From Copromyces sp. CBS 386.78 (lineage: Eukaryota > Ascomycota > Sordariomycetes > Sordariales > Sordariaceae), in the NCBI GenBank assembly GCA_030685235.1, contig MU839160.1:1-64000 (forward strand): a stretch of DNA of 64,000 nucleotides, in the 5' to 3' direction. Shown piece by piece: positions 1 to 10,923 of the stretch. Position numbers and translations under genes: made by a program. Positions within the stretch are counted from its first letter, which is position 1. Every line of letters begins with the position of its first letter. The notes below the pieces were generated by a model. The model saw only the letters and a program-made list of their open reading frames with translations, made no database searches and was not told where the DNA came from.

Positions 1-120
1 AAAAATTTTGGGGTGCATTAGCGCGCGGGAGAGATGGGGCGAGGGTGGGGCGGCGGTGCAGTGAGAGTTTTGCAGCGGTGCAGATAGCGTTTCTCAAAAG
101 TAATAACTTTTTTCTAAAAC

Positions 121-2500
121 CTCCAGCGACGAAATATAACGCTAAAGATCGACTTATATAATATCGACGGCTATCCTTTATTAGAAAAGGAATATATTTT
201 AGTTATTTAACCCCGTAAACTTATTTCTAAAAATATAGTCCTCGGTTATAATATTAACTTCTAGTTCGATTTAATATTCGGGTTATCTTATCCGCTAGGC
301 AATAATAGTATCGATAGTTTACTAATCCGGCGGATATACAATAAGAAGAAAAATAATATCTTCCCCGCTTATAAAATATCTCTAATCCCGAGTTTTCTAA
401 AAATAGAGAAATTTAATAGGGATATTTTAGTTAAAAGGTTCGTTACTAATCCGATACTATTTATTTCCATTCCTATTATAGTATTTACCGATAGATTTAG
501 GCTTTATTGAATAATATACAAATCTTTAATAGGGGTATATATTTAATTTATTAAATTACCGAAGAAAGAATTTACTTAGTAATATAATATCTTCCTAATT
601 ACCCTTAGTCCCTATAGTTCGAACTTTAAAAATATTATAAAGGCCTTAGAACCTTTAGCCGTATTAAATAATAGAAATAGTATTATTATATTAATCGAAA
701 GTAAATTTATTCTCTTATACGCTCCTATTATTGTATTCGTCGGAAATATATTCCAATAATAAGAAAACAACGGTATTTTATCCTAAACGGCTAATAAAGG
801 GTATTGAAATTGCGAAATCCCTAAAATATAATGTAGTTAACTAAATTACGATATTATTACTAATTATCAAACCTATTTCGAAATCGAATATTAATGTTGC
901 TAATTGAATAAACGGAAGATAAATACCGCCAAAAAGCAATATTCCTCTAAAGTAGGGATTTTAATCGACCCTTCCCCTATTTTATATATTGCGCCGGCAT
1001 TAGATTTTATTAGTAGTAGGCCCGCTAACGTTATATATTCGGAATTTAATAATATTACGAAAATATTATACCAAATTATTATTAACTAAGTATTAACCGA
1101 CAATACAACTATCGAATATTGTTAAATATTGAGAAAATTGCTATTTCTGCTTAATTAGGGTAAGATTTAATCCCCGTATTATATTTTATAATACTCCTTA
1201 TTAGAATATATTTAATAATTAATTTATATACTAATTTTATATTTAATTTAGTTACAGGACGACTATTTTAAGGCCGCTTTTACTAACGCGCTATAAGAAA
1301 TCTTTAAGGACCAAATTAATTATAGTACATTTAGTAAGCTCCTTATTTATAGAAATCGGATTATAACTTACTATTTATCTAGTATAGTCGAAGTAAATAC
1401 GATAGTATCGACGGATAACCTTAGTATATATTTGTCTATAAATACCGACCGTTATATATGTTTCGGCTACAAAGTTTTCTAGAAGCTTTATTGAATAGCC
1501 GTTAAAGTAGCCGAATTAATACGTAGTACAAAAGGCTAAGTAAAAGTTAGAGCCCGTTGTATTTTAACGGCCGTAAACGTTATAGCTTCGATTATCGGTG
1601 ACGAAGAGGCAATAACCGATCTCGCAATACCTACAATAGAAATAGGGGTATTAATCGACGATAATATTAACGTCGGTCAATTAATTACTACCTAAAAGGC
1701 TATTAAATATTAGTAATAGGTAGCCCGGCTAAATATCTATATTAACTTGTATTATAAGGAGGTTAAAGTATAATATAAGTATATTGTTTTACTTATAGTA
1801 TTATATCTAAAGTTGAAATATAAATAAGTATTCTATTAATTTAAACGAGATAAGTATTAACAATAGAATAAGCCAACTAAGAATATTATTATTAAAACAA
1901 ATTATAAGAACCTAGAAAAGGACATTTTATAATATAAAAATATAATGTAAATAATCCGGATAGAGTTAATAGATAGACTAGTATATAATAAACCCGCCTT
2001 AACCGCCGTACTAAAATATCTTCGTACTATAATATTAATATTATTCAATTCGATATTTCTACGCGATTTTAATAATAATAATAACGCCGAAAATACCGCC
2101 GCCGCCCTCTCTATTCGACTCCGAATTAATAATAAATATGAAGAACCTTCTGCGCTTAATCGCTTATCTTCAGACTATTATAAAAACAATCTAGATTTAC
2201 TAATACGGGAGAAAAGTATATTAAAAGCGTTTAAAGAAGCGTTATTAGCTATATATTGCGATAATTATAGTAAACTTAACGTATTAATTATTAGTAACTA
2301 TTAGTTATATTAGTAGAAAAAAGTATCATTTATAATAAGGTACGTAGATATTACAAAACTCTATTAACGCTATAATCTAATAGCTAAGCTCTATACGTAT
2401 AGGAACCACTTCGGGCTTAAACGCCATATTATATCCCGTAGTCAATATATACAATATAGTAAAGATAAATTCGAACGCTTAGAACACATTTAACGCACTA
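121..2500 (+). pseudogene. Transposase-like gene relic, destroyed by RIP (possibly Tnp2/CACTA-like)
   Basis: Reading frame 1 can be followed from about 121 to about 2,500 without an obvious frameshift, although it contains dozens of stops. The stops are those expected from C-to-T or G-to-A change (CAA/CAG/CGA to TAA/TAG/TGA, TGG to TGA). At 754-762, for example, CAA TAA TAA replaces what was probably three Gln codons. Surviving peptide pieces include PLGNNSIDSL (about 295), VFTDRF (about 490), APIIVFVGNIFQ (about 724-756) and ILIDPSPILYIAPALDF (about 960). I associate this order of motifs with fungal proteins annotated as transposase (Tnp2-like, CACTA/EnSpm group). That family call comes from memory of the motifs and is uncertain; the relic frame itself is clear. 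There is no intact start or stop. Confidence 0.6.
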
Positions 2501-3224
2501 ATTAATTTATAGTAAGCCTTTATAATATTTATCGCCACCCCTAAGTACCTACTAGCGTAACCTAAACGAATTAGCGCTATTAATATAGACCAATTTATAT
2601 AATATTAATTATATTAAGTAAGGTCCAAATGGATTAAACGTTTAGTAATGCTTTTAATAGTATTAATATTATACGGTTAGACTTATCGATACCCGTACTC
2701 TTTAATACAACTACGGCCACCTATCTATTAATTGGTATATCTCCATTTATAATAGTATACTAACTATTAATATTATAACCTATCATAATATTTAGGCGAG
2801 CAATTTCCTACTTTCGTTTTCTTTATTATTATACTTATCTATAATACTAACGAATACAACCGAAATATAAATTTTCCGATTGTACAATTCGCTAATAGAC
2901 TAGCTATTATCGACTCCGATAGAACCGATATTATACCTAGTAAATAGGTTATCGTTGGCCTACCTTCCCTATTACCGAAAATACTATACTTAGTACCGTT
3001 CGAAGTAAATAATTAAAGTAACCGTTCGTTCATCCCCAACTGGGCTCCCTTCTACAGTAAACTAATCTAGTTTAATCTACGTATAGTATAGGGTTGAGCG
3101 CAATAGCAATACAATATTTATATTATATTCATATATTTATTTCTATTTTCAATTGTAGTAAATATCCCTTCTATTGCTACAATTAAATTGAATTAACTAA
3201 TAGTACATCTAGAAATAGGTACAT

Positions 3225-3365
3225 TACCCAGGGCGCCGGTGCGCCGGTACGCCGTACGGGTGCGCCGGTACACTAGGCAATACCTGGGGTACTAGGCGGT
3301 ACCCGAGGTGCTGGGCGGTACCCGGGGTGCAGGTACGACCCGAGGTCTGGGTGCGGCCTAGCTCG
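3225..3365. repeat. GC-rich short degenerate tandem repeats
   Basis: A GC-rich island in the AT-rich block carries variants of gcgccggtacgcc (3,230-3,270), followed by about four imperfect copies, some 20 bp each, around the core ggcggtaccc (3,280-3,340). It may be the subterminal repeat array of the neighbouring transposon, but this is inferred from position only. Confidence 0.55.
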
Positions 3366-3434
3366 TACGAGGGCTTACGTAACCGATTTAAGCGGGACTA
3401 TAATTCTCCCTAATTTAGAAGTCTTAGCCTACAC

Positions 3435-3650
3435 GGACCGCCTACTTTTTCAGACCGTCTACTTTTTTAGACCATCTAGTTTTCTAGACTATTGTTCGAC
3501 TGACTACCTTAATTAAGCGGTATTTAAGACGTCTAGCATAGTATAGACCGTTTATACTATTAAACAATTTAGCACTATTAGGCCGTAATAGTTTAGTCTG
3601 AGCCTACAAACGGTCTGTACTATGAACGGTCTTTAGACTGTCTGGAGGCG
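3435..3650. repeat. Degenerate repeats around the core agaccgtctac / acggtct
   Basis: Three adjacent imperfect copies of about 19 bp (gaccgcctactttttca, gaccgtctactttttta, gaccatctagttttcta) lie at about 3,438-3,500. Further copies of the acggtct core, most in the opposite sense, lie at 3,546-3,655. They sit exactly where AT-rich DNA gives way to normal DNA, so they may mark the transposon edge. Confidence 0.5.
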
Positions 3651-4030
3651 GTCTAAACACACCAGAATCTGCAGCTAAGCCCTGTAAAGGTCGTTGTGGA
3701 GTTGCCGTTTTAGCGCTATGCGGGGCCCGGACCCAGGGGCGTGTATCGAACAGCACCATGAAGACTTCCGCGACGGGACTCTTAAACAAGAGAAGAGGGA
3801 TGGTAGCATTGCTGCAGTTCGAGAGTGTGCGTCTTTCAGAGGCATAAAGGTATTCATTTCAACTTGTACACGGAATGGGAAGTGTCTGCTCTTTTGCAAG
3901 CTGTATTGTACAATTTGACTCATCAAGAGCATCCCATATGAAACGTACTCAATGTCACGCTCAAGCTGTATCCAACCAAGATTTAATGGAGAGATCTATC
4001 AGAAAGCCACAAGGCGTCCATATCAAGCTC
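3651..4030. other. Intergenic, 3' flank of the TMEM42-like gene
   Basis: About 380 bp of ordinary composition between the RIP block and the stop codon of the minus-strand TMEM42-like gene. I see no supported gene or RNA here. Confidence 0.5.
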
Positions 4031-5240
4031 TTATCGTCCCCCAACAACTTCATGATCACTGTCCTCCTTCTCAACATCATCCACCACCAGTATCCCATCA
4101 CCTTGTCTTCCACGACTCCCCGACCCTTCAGCCTGAACAGTAACACGCCTATACGTCCCCAACCCATCCTCGGCCAATCCTTCCGCCGAGGCGCCCACGG
4201 ATGCAGTAGCATCATTGTTGCCTCTGCCACTGCGACTGCCAGTACCATGTCCCTCGTCTCCATCCTGTTTCGTGTCTTTAGTCCCTTCGCTCTCATCTTT
4301 CCGTCCGATAATCACGTTCCCAGCAACCAGCATAGCGGCGCCCGCCCACCACATAGGCGGTAACGCCTCGGAGAAGATGACAAACCCGAGCATGGCGGTG
4401 ATGACAAAGTTGGACGAGGTGTTCATGATGGACACTTGCGTGGTGGAATGACCACGGGCGAGGGCTTGGGTGAAGAGGGTCCACATCTGTAAGAGTGGTG
4501 AAAAGGTGAGTATGGGTGAAATGAAGAAAAGGGAAAGCAGTGAAGAGAGATTGAACTTACTACACCGTTAAATACGAGGTTCAGTCCGAAGAAGATCTAT
4601 CAACGTAAAAAATATCAGGTTAGCTCTCATTGTCTCTTCACATCAGCAGCAACATAAACGGTCAAGTCACAACAGCACTTACTCCTCTAACAATAACCTC
4701 AATCATCTTCTCTTCTTCAGTAAGGTGCAGCAGCCTAGCAATAGCCTCGGAGAAGGTTGAAGTGAGTTCCGTAGTTGTCCTAAACATTCAACATTATTAG
4801 CCTCGTGAAGTCATCACAACCACATTAAGTCATCAACAATCACAATCATAGACTTACAACTTCGCAAAAGCCCCGTTAAACGCAGCACAAGCTCCACTAG
4901 CCACGGCAAGCACAATCCACTGATTCCGACTTGCCCAAGTTGTCTTCTCTATGGGCTTAGTGGTGGCAGCAATAGTAGTTTGAGCATGACTGCCATCCAA
5001 CAACGGCCGGCGTTCATCCTCGTCCGCTAGCACTCGCTGAGCGGAATCCATCTTTTTAGCTGCTGCAGGTGGTCTACCTCTCCTTTTCACAGCTGGTTTG
5101 GGTTGTTGCCCCGTTGAAGTTGATGTAGCAAGTACTGTCGATGGTGATGCAGGTAAACTTGTTGTTGATGATGCTGATAGTGATGGTGAGTCGGTTGCGG
5201 TGGCGCCGGTGGGGTTGAGGCGGGCGCTGCGGCGTGGCAT
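4031..5240 (-). CDS. TMEM42-like membrane protein (EamA/DMT superfamily)
   Basis: Four exons (5,240-4,858; 4,779-4,683; 4,596-4,561; 4,486-4,031) join in frame to give 323 aa. All three introns have GTAAGT donors and AG acceptors. The start MPRRSARL was chosen over an ATG ten codons upstream because it begins the basic N-terminal tail typical of such proteins. Residues 1-105 are low complexity, with an AT-hook-like KRRGRPP. Hydrophobic segments follow: WIVLAVASGACAAFNGAFAKL, IFFGLNLVFNGV, and two helices in the last exon (FVITAMLGFVIF; MWWAGAAMLVAGNVII). This pattern and the motif TTQVSIMNTSSNFV resemble the TMEM42 family of small drug/metabolite-transporter-like proteins. Substrate and compartment are unknown. 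The C-terminal 90 aa are polar and disordered. The family call is fairly firm; the exact gene model is likely but unproven. Confidence 0.78.
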
Positions 5241-6257
5241 TATTGCGAGATGGGACCGAAAACAAGGCAAAAGCCGAATGCGGCGGGGCGAACGGGGACG
5301 GGATGGAACCGGAAGAAGTGGGTTCTGCCAGGCGGGTTCCCCGGGCGATCACTTGTTGTTTTGAAAATTCCGGGTTGCCGGCTTGGGCTGACGGATGGTT
5401 GATGTACGTAGACAGGAGCTTGCCCAAGAAAGTGCAGACGTTGGTACACGTATTTAGGCTGCTGCTCTGATTTTTTTGTAGCGATGTTGATTGGTCAGGG
5501 TTGAAGGTGCCATGAATGCGCCCCCTTTTTTGTGAAGCCGCGCGGGTGGCAGCCTGATGATAGACATTGGAATGACTCCTGCTACAAGAAACTGAAAGCT
5601 CGTAATGAGAATCACAATGTATTCATGTCGTTGTCGAGCTCAGAACAGAGGTTCTTTGCTCATTATTCACCAAGTGATTATAGGCACATTGTAAGCACCG
5701 ATTTTTATATGCCAATAAAAGGTTGAACTAAAAGCCATTAGATGCAGGCGTGAGCCCAGAAACTATCAATATTTCTAGAAAACCGGAATGGGATATCTTG
5801 GTGTGTCAAACTGTGAAAACCTGTTCCCTTTAATCGTTCGTCGGGATTTCCCGAAGCCCAAATTTCGCAAGAAAAACGCCGTTCGAATGCGATCCGATGA
5901 TGTCTGCTGCATTCCCGAACCCAACGCCAGCTCCTTTCTGATGAGTGTGATGAAGTAAAATCATAACGAAAGCCTGAAAGCAAAAACCATAAAGCAACCC
6001 GTCCCAGCGCAAGCTAAGTGCATCCCGCAAAACCGCCGGTCTTATCGTTTGGACGTTTCCTTCCGCCCACTCTTCAGGAGTTTGCCCGCTTCGAAGAATC
6101 GTGGTAATGTTTGCCGCATCCCCAACGCTGCCTCTCGGCGGGATAATCGAAAATGCCACTCTCGTGGCCCATAGGTAGGGCGCTTTTTTTTTTTGAAGTG
6201 ATGTTCCTCTTTGACAAGGCGTGAACCGGTAGGGACCTGTTTTCGACCGCCTCCGTT
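5241..6257. other. Intergenic: TMEM42-like promoter and 3' flank of TFIIA gamma
   Basis: About 1 kb. The left part is the upstream region of the minus-strand TMEM42-like gene. The rest lies behind the TFIIA gamma stop. Short open frames at about 5,738-6,159 show no recognisable domain and no splice partners, so I do not call a gene. Confidence 0.5.
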
Positions 6258-6948
6258 CTACTTCTCGTCACTGCGCTTCGCGCTGCAGCTCACGATCTTG
6301 ACCTTGTCTGCCGTAACCACTGACTGACCGCCATCCATCTTGAAGGTGACATTCTTGATGAGGAAGGTCCAGACTTCGTCGCAGAAGCGATAGGTATCAA
6401 GAGATCCCTGTATGTTACTCGCCGGCAAGATGCCAGCAACAGTTAGCCATCTAGCTGTCTGATAGCACAGTGTAATGAGGTGTTCGAGCACACGGGAACG
6501 GAAGGGTATGTATAAGATGTATTGGTTCTGTATTTCTGTCCAAAGTGTACATGAGGTCGGGACAAGTCAAGTCCTTCGGTAGGACCGTTGGAGCAGATAG
6601 GAGTATTCCTGGGTCGTGTAAGATCCGAAAAAGCAAGATATTCACCTTGAAGGTCAAACGGGCCTTGACTTTCTCATTGAGGGCCTCAGTGATAACTCGA
6701 TCGAACTGCATGAGGACCTTCATCGCGAGTTGGGGATCCATGCGTTCCGCCCCAATGAGGTCGTCGAGTGCATCGGTCAGGGTCGACCCAAGACTGGAAA
6801 GGGTTAGTTAGCATACAGATTGTCCTCTGTAATCAGAGGGCGTAGTCAGCGCCCCAAGTAGCCCTGCAAAAGACCACGGCGAGACTGGCAATATGTACCT
6901 GCCATGGCGATACAAATCGTAGTAGTTTGCGTTCCCGTTGGCCGCCAT
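6258..6948 (-). CDS. toa2: Transcription initiation factor IIA, gamma (small) subunit
   Basis: Three exons (6,948-6,899; 6,793-6,646; 6,407-6,258) give 115 aa, the usual size of the TFIIA small subunit (about 110-120 aa). The N-terminal helical domain reads [40 protein letters not shown]. The C-terminal beta-barrel domain begins at [19 protein letters not shown] and ends [14 protein letters not shown]; both match the family's signature blocks. TFIIA binds TBP and promoter DNA and stabilises the preinitiation complex in the nucleus. The first intron has a GCTAAC branch site close to its CAG acceptor; the second is long (238 nt). The gene is head-to-head with the V-ATPase c'' gene, with 489 bp between starts. 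Confidence 0.95.
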
Positions 6949-7437
6949 TTTGTCCCTTGAAATTCGGTTTACTTGAAATGCGCGGCGACGTTCGGGGCGG
7001 CGACAGCGATGATAATTCGTTGTTTGTTGATGAAAAGGTGAAGGTTGTTTAAATAGTCTGGGAGAAAGAAGAGGAAGGCTCAGGGACAATTGGCTGAGTC
7101 AGCAGAAGTCGTAGGCAGCGTCATCAGTCACGTGGGGCCTGAAGTTATAGCGTTGGCAGGCACACTCGGTAGGCCGTCACTGGACCGCAGTGCCTGGGAT
7201 GAAAGTGGTGGAAGGTACTTAGTACGTAGCGAATTGGCGCGTTCCATGTTGGACGGCCCATCAATCCACCATCCACCCATGAACATCATCGAGGTTCCCG
7301 GCTAGCACCTAACGACGATAACAACTTGAACCAACGACAACAACGGCCGGCTCCCAAGAGGTCGCACCGGACCTAGTCTAATTTTACCGAAATCGAATCC
7401 CTCTGTATTGCTCGACAACCACCACACATTCGCAAAC
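6949..7437. promoter_or_regulatory. Bidirectional promoter region, TFIIA gamma / V-ATPase c''
   Basis: 489 bp between two divergent ATGs must hold both core promoters and both 5' leaders. I see no clear TATA box, which is usual for fungal housekeeping genes. Confidence 0.6.
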
Positions 7438-8391
7438 ATGAGCTTGACGTACGGTGCCGGCGGCATAGGGACGTCCCTGCTCGTTATTGGAGCTTGTGAG
7501 TACATGGCATCTTGGGAATGGCTACATTTCCAGCCAGTCGAGCCAGTCCAGCCGGCTGAGCACTGACTGAGGCTATGCGCCTGTGCCTTCCCATAATTTC
7601 ATGGCTAACCAGTTCTTGCAGACATGCTCTTTACCGGCAGCGGCGAGGCGTTCAATGTAGGCTTCACAATGTTCCCAACATTGCCCACTCTACGCGGCGT
7701 CATCCTCTGACACCCATGGAATCTGAATAGGTCGGAGCTTTTCTCGAATCGGTATCACCATACGCCTGGGCGGATTTGGGTATCGCGCTTTGCATAGGTC
7801 TTTCCGTGGTGGGCGCGGCATGGTATGTTTGGGAATGGCTTCAAGGGTGCATGGCGTCAGCAAGACACTGGGCTAACCACAGGTTGGTTTACAAACAGGG
7901 GCATCTTCATCACCGGCTCCTCCATTCTCGGTGGAGGTGTCAAGGCGCCACGAATCCGGACCAAGAACTTGATCTCCATCATCTTCTGCGAGGTCGTCGC
8001 CATCTACGGCGTCATCATGGCCATCGTGTTCTCCGCCAAGCTCCAACCCGTCACCGGCGAACAATACTACTCGGGTGACAGCTACTACACGGGCTTTGCG
8101 CTGTTCTGGGCCGGGCTGACTGTCGGCATGTGCAACCTGGTGTGCGGTGTTTCCGTCGGTATCAATGGCAGCGGTGCTGCTTTGGCAGATGCTGCTGACC
8201 CTACGCTGTAAGTTTGTTGTGATCGCGAACCGGTTCGAGAGGTTGTCTTGCGTTACTAACGTGTCATTGTCTGAAATAGCTTCGTCAAGATCTTGGTTAT
8301 TGAAATCTTCAGCTCCGTCCTGGGTCTTTTCGGCCTTATTGTCGGCCTGCTTGTTTCCGGCAAGGCCCCCGATTTCGGCAGTACTCAGTAG
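7438..8391 (+). CDS. vma16: V-type H+-ATPase proteolipid subunit c''
   Basis: Five exons (7,438-7,495; 7,622-7,656; 7,731-7,822; 7,899-8,207; 8,280-8,391) give 201 aa. Four hydrophobic segments and the blocks [19 protein letters not shown] and [17 protein letters not shown] identify the larger proteolipid of the V0 ring. The Glu in FCEVVAIYG sits where the proton-carrying carboxylate of c'' lies. The protein builds the membrane rotor that acidifies the vacuole. Splice junctions are phase-consistent; intron 4 carries a perfect TACTAAC branch site (8,254-8,260) and intron 1 a GCTAACC. The gene is convergent with the Moco synthase gene (375 bp between stops). The product and the gene model are both firm. 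Confidence 0.95.
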
Positions 8392-8766
8392 AGATGGAAT
8401 GGAAAGGAAAAGAAGAGGCTCCCTTGCTTTCTTTTCTCGCAGGCACGCAAACACAACACAACACAACTTCTTCGGGCTGCTAGCAATCAGCAGGCTTTTT
8501 GGCGCTATCTAGCGGGTGTGTCTAAGTCTATGTTCAAGGTCAACATTGTCACCGGCGTTTATTGGAAGAGGCATTGGGATGGTTAAACGATTAGGGCGCG
8601 GCCGGTATCATGGCACATGCACAGAAACGGGGGGGTAGAAGTTTTCAAATTGTTTTTGTACAAACATGAAAAAGAGGGCAGTATCGATTTATGGAGTTCA
8701 TTAACATGTTCATTTGCCTGGGGATGTGACCCTTGTCTGTTATCCACATATCATGTTCTATATCAC
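8392..8766. other. Convergent 3' intergenic region
   Basis: 375 bp between the stop codons of the V-ATPase c'' and Moco synthase genes. It must hold both 3' UTRs and polyadenylation signals; I see nothing else in it. Confidence 0.5.
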
Positions 8767-10923
8767 TCACATATCACTTCGTAAACTGCCCATAAGCAAT
8801 GCTTCCACCTTGGAGCCCTTCCGCAACGGCTCTGGACCGCTAGGCAAGGCGAGAAGCGCGTTCGCCCCTTTCATGCTTCCTACCATCGAGCTTCTCTGTC
8901 CTCCTGTGCTGACCGCGGTCAGCACTCCGTCCCTGTTCACGGAGACAATGGCCCGGTGATACTCGGGCCTAGATCTATCCAGCGGGACATCATGGCCTAG
9001 TGTCACGGGTACCTTTGGCAAGCCAGATGACGAGATGCCCGATAGTTGGTGTAGGGACGGCAGCACAAACAAGTGAAACGTAACCAGCGCCGATGCGGGG
9101 TTCCCTGGTAGCGAGAAGATCACCTTGGAAACCCTCTTGCCGTCGTTATCTTTCACCGGAACGGTCGCAAACGTGGTAGGCTTGCCCGGCTTCATCGCCA
9201 CCCGACCAAAGTGAATCGTTCCACCCAAAGAACGCTCTATCGTCGGCTTGAGGAGATCCAGCTCCCCCATGGACACCCCGCCCGTCGTGATCACCACGTC
9301 AACCTGTCTCAACGCCTGCCGCAGCGTCTCCTCCAAAGTTCCAGCCTTGTCCCGCGCCACGCCGAGATCAACTACCTCGTACCCCCAGGCTCTCGCCGCC
9401 GAAATGAGCGTTGGTCGGTTCGTATCGCGCACCTCGCCCAGCCGCAAGTCTCCCGCAAGATCATGGTCCACAATCTCATCGCCCGTAGACAAAACGCCCA
9501 CAACAGGACGGCGGTACACCTGCACCTCGCCAACGCCCACGGCGGCCAGCAAACCGATCTCACCACCGACGGCAGACACCTGAACTCCCATGCCCAGAAT
9601 CAGTTGCCCTTGCTTGATATCACTGCCCACCTCCCTTACATTCTCGCATTCGTGGACTTTATCCGCCGCAAGAATCTCCACTTCCTTCTCCTCTTCCATT
9701 CCATCCTCCCCAGTCTTCTCCGTCGACACCAACACCGTATCCTCAACCATAATAACCGACGTCGCCCCCGGCGGCAGTGGCGCACCGGTAGTAATCCTTG
9801 CAACTTCACCCTCCTTAAGCGTCGGCATATCCTCGCCCGGAGCAGCATGGGAAACGGAAACAACGGGAAACACCCCCCTCATGTTCCCGTCCTGGGGAAC
9901 GACTACTGCGTAGCCGTCGACGATGCTGGCGCGGAAGGCGGGCACGTTTTCGCGCGCTGAAACGTCCTGCGCCAGAACGGCGCCGATGAGCGAACTGTCG
10001 ACCTTTGCCGTGACGATCTGGGGAGAGGGTGTGTGTTGCGCTATTTGGGAGAGCGCTTCGGTGACGGAGAGCATTGGGTAGGGAGATTCGCGGTGGCGAC
10101 GGCTGGGGCCGAGGGTGGGATCGTTGGATTTGGGATTTGAGCTTGAGGAGGGGGTGGTGTGACGGACTAGGGCGCCGTGGTTGTGGCCGTGGTTGTGACC
10201 GTGACTATCGCCATGGCCGTGGGCACCACATCCACCACCACCTCCTCCTCCTCCTCCTCCTCCTCTTCCTCTGTGTCCCCCGTGGCCATGATGCTTATGT
10301 CCGTGTCCGTCTCCGTGTCCATGTCCACGTTCACCTCCTTGCCCTCCTTCAACTCCCGCCTCCTTCTCCAACCTCTTAACTCCTCCCATATGCAAAGCCC
10401 TAGAGTTAGCCCCAGCAGCCTGCAAGCAAGCATGCGGCAGCATCTTGATCACCGCCTGCAGATTCTCCCTGGCACCCTTTGGAGACCCAGGCAGCGTAAT
10501 GATAACGGTACCGTTCCTGACGCCAGCCACAGGCCGCGACATCATAGCAAAGGGGGTGACTTGCAGCGAAGCCGCCAGCATGCCGTGAACCAGACCGGGA
10601 GCTTCCTTGTGTAGGAGAGCAGAGACGGCTTCGGGGGTCTGGTCGGACACGGCGAAGCCGGTGCCGCCTGTGGTTACGATGAGGTTGACTTCCTCGCCAT
10701 TGGAAGTCTTGTCGGTCCAGAGCATGATTTGCTTCTGGATTTGCACGACATCGTCGGGGATGATTTTGGATTCATGTACCTTCCATTGCGAACCATGTTG
10801 TTGTTCTTCGAAGACCTGGCGGAGAGTGACGTCGGCCGAGTCCGTTGCGGGGTCTTGGGCTGCTGTGGTTGAGACGATGAGGATGGCTGCTTTGAGCGCT
10901 GCTGGAGTGGTACTTGAGGACAT
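8767..10923 (-). CDS. nit-9/cnxE: Gephyrin-type molybdenum cofactor synthase (MogA-MoeA fusion)
   Basis: Intronless, 718 aa. Residues about 8-180 form a MogA-like domain (molybdopterin adenylyltransferase) with VTTGGTGFAVSDQTPEAV. Residues about 282-718 form a MoeA-like domain (molybdenum insertase) with LSTGDEIV, VITTGGVSMGELDLLKP and IFSLPGNPASALVTF. Together they carry out the last two steps of molybdenum cofactor assembly, which nitrate reductase and xanthine dehydrogenase need. In Neurospora the fused gene is nit-9 and in Aspergillus cnxE; the symbol is given by that analogy. The domain order (MogA first) is as in gephyrin and opposite to plant Cnx1. The linker at about 200-255 is remarkably rich in His and Gly, with many HGHG repeats, a run of about 11 Gly and one Cys. 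The gene is head-to-head with POP5 (466 bp). Confidence 0.95.
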   Translation of the reverse strand: MSSSTTPAALKAAILIVSTTAAQDPATDSADVTLRQVFEEQQHGSQWKVHESKIIPDDVVQIQKQIMLWTDKTSNGEEVNLIVTTGGTGFAVSDQTPEAVSALLHKEAPGLVHGMLAASLQVTPFAMMSRPVAGVRNGTVIITLPGSPKGARENLQAVIKMLPHACLQAAGANSRALHMGGVKRLEKEAGVEGGQGGERGHGHGDGHGHKHHGHGGHRGRGGGGGGGGGGGCGAHGHGDSHGHNHGHNHGALVRHTTPSSSSNPKSNDPTLGPSRRHRESPYPMLSVTEALSQIAQHTPSPQIVTAKVDSSLIGAVLAQDVSARENVPAFRASIVDGYAVVVPQDGNMRGVFPVVSVSHAAPGEDMPTLKEGEVARITTGAPLPPGATSVIMVEDTVLVSTEKTGEDGMEEEKEVEILAADKVHECENVREVGSDIKQGQLILGMGVQVSAVGGEIGLLAAVGVGEVQVYRRPVVGVLSTGDEIVDHDLAGDLRLGEVRDTNRPTLISAARAWGYEVVDLGVARDKAGTLEETLRQALRQVDVVITTGGVSMGELDLLKPTIERSLGGTIHFGRVAMKPGKPTTFATVPVKDNDGKRVSKVIFSLPGNPASALVTFHLFVLPSLHQLSGISSSGLPKVPVTLGHDVPLDRSRPEYHRAIVSVNRDGVLTAVSTGGQRSSMVGSMKGANALLALPSGPEPLRKGSKVEALLMGSLRSDM
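10237..10263. repeat. CCT trinucleotide run encoding poly-Gly
   Basis: A run of CCT/CTC triplets on the + strand (GGA/GAG sense on the minus strand) encodes the poly-Gly stretch in the Moco synthase linker. Such runs are length-variable in fungi. Confidence 0.75.

Larger units (their letters stand above)
1..3650. mobile_element. RIP-degraded transposon remnant (AT-rich block)
   Basis: The block is extremely rich in TA dinucleotides and poor in CpA/TpG, while CpG is still present. That is the pattern RIP leaves in Sordariomycetes. Base composition changes to ordinary coding-type DNA at about 3,650. Inside it a transposase-like frame runs on the + strand from about 121 to about 2,500, and the right end (3,225-3,650) holds short tandem repeats. 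GC-rich patches remain at about 20-95 and 3,225-3,365. The left end lies outside the window, and I could not find clear terminal inverted repeats or a target-site duplication, so the element borders are approximate. Confidence 0.8.

Noticed and set aside
1..3650. Possible CRISPR array, virus or prophage in the AT-rich repeats
   Set aside because: The organism is a fungus, the repeats are few and irregular, and the pattern is fully explained by a transposon altered by RIP.
9211..9960. 249-codon plus-strand frame inside the Moco synthase gene
   Set aside because: Antisense shadow of a fully conserved enzyme; its composition is not protein-like (Arg/His-rich).
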